A DNA stretch of 64,000 nucleotides, from the NCBI RefSeq assembly GCF_000384315.1, contig NZ_ARVW01000001.1, positions 6,555,001-6,619,000 on the forward strand. Reading direction: 5' to 3'. The position numbers were made by a program, and so were the translations under genes. The notes below the pieces were generated by a model. The model was not told the origin of the DNA and ran no database searches. It saw only the letters and a list, made by a program, of their open reading frames with translations. Of the stretch, positions 61,523 through 64,000 are shown in pieces (within the stretch, counting starts at the first letter, position 1; every line of letters starts with the position of its first letter). The stretch is from Amycolatopsis nigrescens CSC17Ta-90. Its GTDB lineage: Bacteria > Actinomycetota > Actinomycetes > Mycobacteriales > Pseudonocardiaceae.

Positions 61523-62164
61523 CTACGAGTCGAGGTCGATGTCCGGGCCGCGTGTGGGGGTGACGGTGCCGCCGGTCTGCTCGGCGAGCCAGTGCCCGAA
61601 GGACTCTGCCGCGGTCTCCGGGACGTGCACGGTGATGTTCACCCGGCTGTCGTAGCCGACCCCGGCGATCCGGTGCCCGGCCGCGCGGAGCGCGTTCTCC
61701 AGCCGTCCCGCATCGGCGTGCCCGGCGCTGATCTCGAAGGTGGCGAACCGAACGCGGTGCAGTACACCGACCGCGTCGATCGCTTCGGACACCGCGCGGC
61801 CGTAGGCGCGGACGAGCCCGCCGGCGCCGAGTTTGGTCCCGCCGAAGTACCGGGTCACCACCGCCACCACATCGGTGAGCCCGCGCCGGACGAGCACCTC
61901 GAGCATCGGCACCCCGGCGGTCCCGGCCGGCTCGCCGTCGTCGCTGGAGCGTTGCGAGCCGCCGACCCCACCGACCCCTCCGACCCCTCCGACCCCACTG
62001 ACACGGAAGGCGGAGCAGTTGTGGCTGGCCGACCAGTTCTCCTTGCGGATTCCGGCGATGAACGCGGTCGCCGCCTCGTCCGTGGTGACTCGCTCCAGGC
62101 TGCACACGAACCGCGAACGCTGGATCTCGATCTCGTGCACCCCGGCGGCCGCGATCACGTCCAC
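61523..62164 (-). CDS. YigZ/IMPACT-family protein
   Basis: 213 residues. Conserved blocks HEIEIQRSRFVCSL (N-terminus), SDDGEPAGTAGVPMLEVL and TRYFGGTKLGAGGLVRAYG (about 105-125), then the C-terminal ferredoxin-like domain. The family (YigZ, YvyE, IMPACT) is linked to translation regulation, with no settled biochemical role. Between HNCSAFRVSG and SQRSSDDGEP there is an extra run of GVG units, absent from the usual sequence. GTG 62164 is the likely start, although its ribosome binding site is weak. Confidence 0.85.
   Translation of the reverse strand: MDVIAAAGVHEIEIQRSRFVCSLERVTTDEAATAFIAGIRKENWSASHNCSAFRVSGVGGVGGVGGVGGSQRSSDDGEPAGTAGVPMLEVLVRRGLTDVVAVVTRYFGGTKLGAGGLVRAYGRAVSEAIDAVGVLHRVRFATFEISAGHADAGRLENALRAAGHRIAGVGYDSRVNITVHVPETAAESFGHWLAEQTGGTVTPTRGPDIDLDS
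61962..61997. repeat. Four 9-bp tandem repeats in the YigZ-family gene
   Basis: Units CCGACCCC(A/T) are repeated four times and encode the extra GVG run on the minus strand. The length is a multiple of three, so the frame is kept. It probably came from slippage and lies in a loop before the conserved SDDGEP motif. Confidence 0.85.
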
Positions 62165-62207
62165 CGGGGTGCACCGCTCTGCGCTCGGCTCATCGTCCGA
62201 GTATCGG

Positions 62208-63653
62208 TTACCGGGGTTCGGCGGCGCAGTGGGTGTCGGCGGGCGGGAAGGCGCCGGCGGTGAGGTAGTCCGTGACCGCGTCCCGGCCGCAGCGGTTCTG
62301 GCCGGTGACCAGGTAGGCGCCGTGCCCGCCCTGGTCCACGGTGACCATCCTGGCGCGCGGGCCCAGCGCGGTGCGGGTGGCCCGTGCGCCGGTGAGTGGG
62401 GTGATCGGGTCGCGCAGGTTCTGCACGATCAGCACGTTCGACGGGCCGTTCCCGGTGATCGGTATCCGCGGCTCTGGCCGGACCGGCCAGAACGCGCAGG
62501 GGGAGACGTTGGCCGCGGCGGCGCCGAACATCGGGAAGCGCAGCCTGTCTTCGGCCACCGCGCGCTGGTAGTGCCGCACCGAACGCGGCCAGGCGTTGTC
62601 GTTGCAGAGCACCGCGGTCTGCGCGGAGATGGTGTTGTCCGCCGGTGTGCCGAGGGGACCGGCGGCGCCGGCGGAAAGGTCGCGCCAGCGCGCCGCGAGC
62701 GCGGGAAAGCCGTCGTCACTGGTCATGCTGCCGGTGAGCCCGTTCAGCGTGTCGCCGCGGAAGGCCGCGCCCTGCCCGCTCCGATCCTGCTGCCCGGCCA
62801 GCTCGAAGTACTTGGCGCGGACCAGTTCCGGGGTGTCGCCGAGGTGGTAGGTGCTCGCGCGCTCGGCCGCCCAGCGGGCGAAGTCGGGGAACCGGTCCTC
62901 GAAACCCTTGGCGACGGACCGGAGCTGCGTCTCGTCCAGGCCGGCCGGGCCGAGCGCGCTGTCCAGCACGACGCGGTCGGTGCGCGACGGGTAGCGGCTG
63001 GCGAACACCGCGCCGAGGTAGGTGCCGTAGGAGACGCCGAAATAGGACGCCTTGCTCTCACCGAGCGCATCCACGATGAGGTTCATGTCCCTGGCCGTGT
63101 TCGCGGTGCTGATCTCGGCCAGCACGGCGGGATCGTTGTGCCGCGCGCAGCCTTCGGCCACCGCGCGCACCTCGCCGGCCCGTTGCCGGACGTCGGCGGC
63201 GTCGCGCGGGTAGGGCTGGATGGCGCCCGTGTAGTCCGGCGGCAGCCCGCAGGACACCGGTGTGCTCTCGCCGACCCCGCGCGGGTCGAACCCGATCAGG
63301 TCATAGGACTCGCGAAGGCTGTCCGGCAGGCCGAGTGCGACGCCCCTTGCCGGCATCAGCAGGCTGGGGATGCCGGGGCCGCCGTTGTTCATCAGCAGCA
63401 CGCCCCGGCGTTTCGCCGGATTTGTGCTGTCCATTTTGGACACAGCGAGTTCGATCGTGCGGCCGCCGGGTCGCCGGTGGTCCAGCGGTACCCGCAGCGT
63501 GGTGCACTTGAGGCCGTGCAGCGGCACGTTGCCGGGGTTCGGGCAGTCGCCCCAGGCGAGGTGGGTGCGCGCGCCGGCCGCCGGAGCCGTGCCGCACAGC
63601 AGCAGGACGGCCAGCGCGCACAGCAGCAGGCGGGAACGGTGTGATGCGGTCAT
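62208..63653 (-). CDS. Secreted S33-type alpha/beta hydrolase (tripeptidyl aminopeptidase-like)
   Basis: 481 residues. N-terminal signal SHRSRLLLCALAVLLLCGTA (about 4-23), cleaved near GTAPAAGA. The mature part shows LMNNGGPGIPS (oxyanion), IGFDPRGVGES, nucleophile in FGVSYGTYLGAVF, Asp in IVQNLRDPITP and His in DQGGHGAYLV, the SlpD/SlpE/Tap group of Streptomyces, plus a C-terminal TAP-like domain (about 375-480) with Cys pairs. It removes short peptides or cleaves esters outside the cell. ATG 63653 is used because CAGATT (63665-63660) ends 6 nt before it and the signal peptide starts there. Confidence 0.9.
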   Translation of the reverse strand: MTASHRSRLLLCALAVLLLCGTAPAAGARTHLAWGDCPNPGNVPLHGLKCTTLRVPLDHRRPGGRTIELAVSKMDSTNPAKRRGVLLMNNGGPGIPSLLMPARGVALGLPDSLRESYDLIGFDPRGVGESTPVSCGLPPDYTGAIQPYPRDAADVRQRAGEVRAVAEGCARHNDPAVLAEISTANTARDMNLIVDALGESKASYFGVSYGTYLGAVFASRYPSRTDRVVLDSALGPAGLDETQLRSVAKGFEDRFPDFARWAAERASTYHLGDTPELVRAKYFELAGQQDRSGQGAAFRGDTLNGLTGSMTSDDGFPALAARWRDLSAGAAGPLGTPADNTISAQTAVLCNDNAWPRSVRHYQRAVAEDRLRFPMFGAAAANVSPCAFWPVRPEPRIPITGNGPSNVLIVQNLRDPITPLTGARATRTALGPRARMVTVDQGGHGAYLVTGQNRCGRDAVTDYLTAGAFPPADTHCAAEPR

Positions 63654-63729
63654 GCGGTGAATCTGCCCGGCACCGCCGGTACCGCGCACCGGCCGTTCGG
63701 CACCGCCGGCCTGGACGAAAGTAAGGCGC

Positions 63730-64000
63730 TCAGATCGGGTTGGGCTCGCCGAGCGGGGCGGAGCAGAACGGGCCGCCGACATAGCCCGCGTCCGGCCCGG
63801 GCGCTGGTGCGCTCGCGAGAAGTTCCTCGGCGAACTGCTCCGCGTCGTCCAGCGCCTTGTAGCCCAGTGCTTCGGCTTCGGTGAGGGAGTAGATCCGCCG
63901 GGTGTTGGCCGAGACGCCCCAGATCAGCCGGTAGCCGGGGGAAGGGGCGCCGAGGCAGGCTTCGAAGAGCCGGGCGCCGTCGTCCGGGGAGAGCCAGGTG
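63730..64000 (-). CDS. NAD-dependent uronate dehydrogenase-like protein, 3' end only
   Basis: The last 90 codons of a gene that continues beyond the window. The C-terminus reads WLSPDDGARLFEACL, then WGVSANTRRIYSLTEAEALG and YKALDDAEQFAEELL, the pattern of the short-chain epimerase/dehydratase-fold uronate dehydrogenases. It would oxidise hexuronic acids to aldarolactones. The Rossmann domain with the NAD site is outside the window, so the call rests on the tail alone. Confidence 0.65.
   Translation of the reverse strand, partial: TWLSPDDGARLFEACLGAPSPGYRLIWGVSANTRRIYSLTEAEALGYKALDDAEQFAEELLASAPAPGPDAGYVGGPFCSAPLGEPNPI

Overview
The window is chromosomal DNA of a high-GC actinobacterium, most likely Pseudonocardiaceae and probably close to Amycolatopsis. 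The reasons are the strong G/C bias at third codon positions, many GTG starts, and a gene order that matches the Mycobacterium tuberculosis Rv1691-Rv1713 region. No tRNA, CRISPR array, insertion sequence or prophage was recognised.

Layout. (1) 1-3604: end of an rRNA operon, with 16S-23S spacer, 23S, 5S and a strong terminator. (2) 3644-21388: conserved core genes. These are a TPR protein with a long disordered Arg/Asp-rich head, a HAD phosphatase, a small protein, tlyA, nadK, recN, steA and steB (mctB), aroA on the opposite strand, pyrG, an ADP-ribose-type NUDIX gene, a broken DUF1707 gene, xerD, a ParA-like gene, a small basic protein, scpA, scpB and rluB. (3) 21395-30904: an accessory block set between rluB and cmk. 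It holds recQ, a type VII-linked Rhs polymorphic toxin operon (EspC-like protein, 1482-residue WXG/RHS protein with a GIY-YIG-like nuclease tip, Imm26-like immunity protein, one unknown gene) and a KhtTU-like antiporter pair. (4) 31022-33950: the core resumes with cmk, an acyltransferase and der.

(5) 34330-39611: a Pls/PosA-type single-module NRPS (A-PCP plus six membrane segments), translationally coupled to an M1 aminopeptidase. (6) 39598-45421: two TetR regulators, a P450, a ROK regulator, and an ABC-F gene preceded by a seven-residue leader peptide whose last codons and stop pair with the ABC-F ribosome binding site. (7) 45548-53614: two tandem Tat-exported GH95-like proteins, an alpha/beta hydrolase, a LuxR-type regulator and a secreted lipase. 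(8) 53676-64000: an orphan P-loop ATPase, then minus-strand genes. These are a Baeyer-Villiger monooxygenase / diiron-like hydrolase / ferredoxin-reductase operon behind a 27-bp palindrome, a NUDIX gene, a PadR-FAD monooxygenase pair with a palindrome over the -10, a YigZ-family gene, a secreted S33-type peptidase, and the 3' end of a uronate-dehydrogenase-like gene.

Two regulatory themes recur. At least 14 genes show a TAnnnT- or CAnnnT-like -10 hexamer ending 6-7 nt before the start codon, which suggests leaderless mRNAs. Two families of large intergenic inverted repeats, two copies each, punctuate the window. The most interesting items are the ABC-F translational attenuator, the Rhs toxin/immunity operon with its base-composition drop, and the poly-amino-acid synthetase/aminopeptidase pair.
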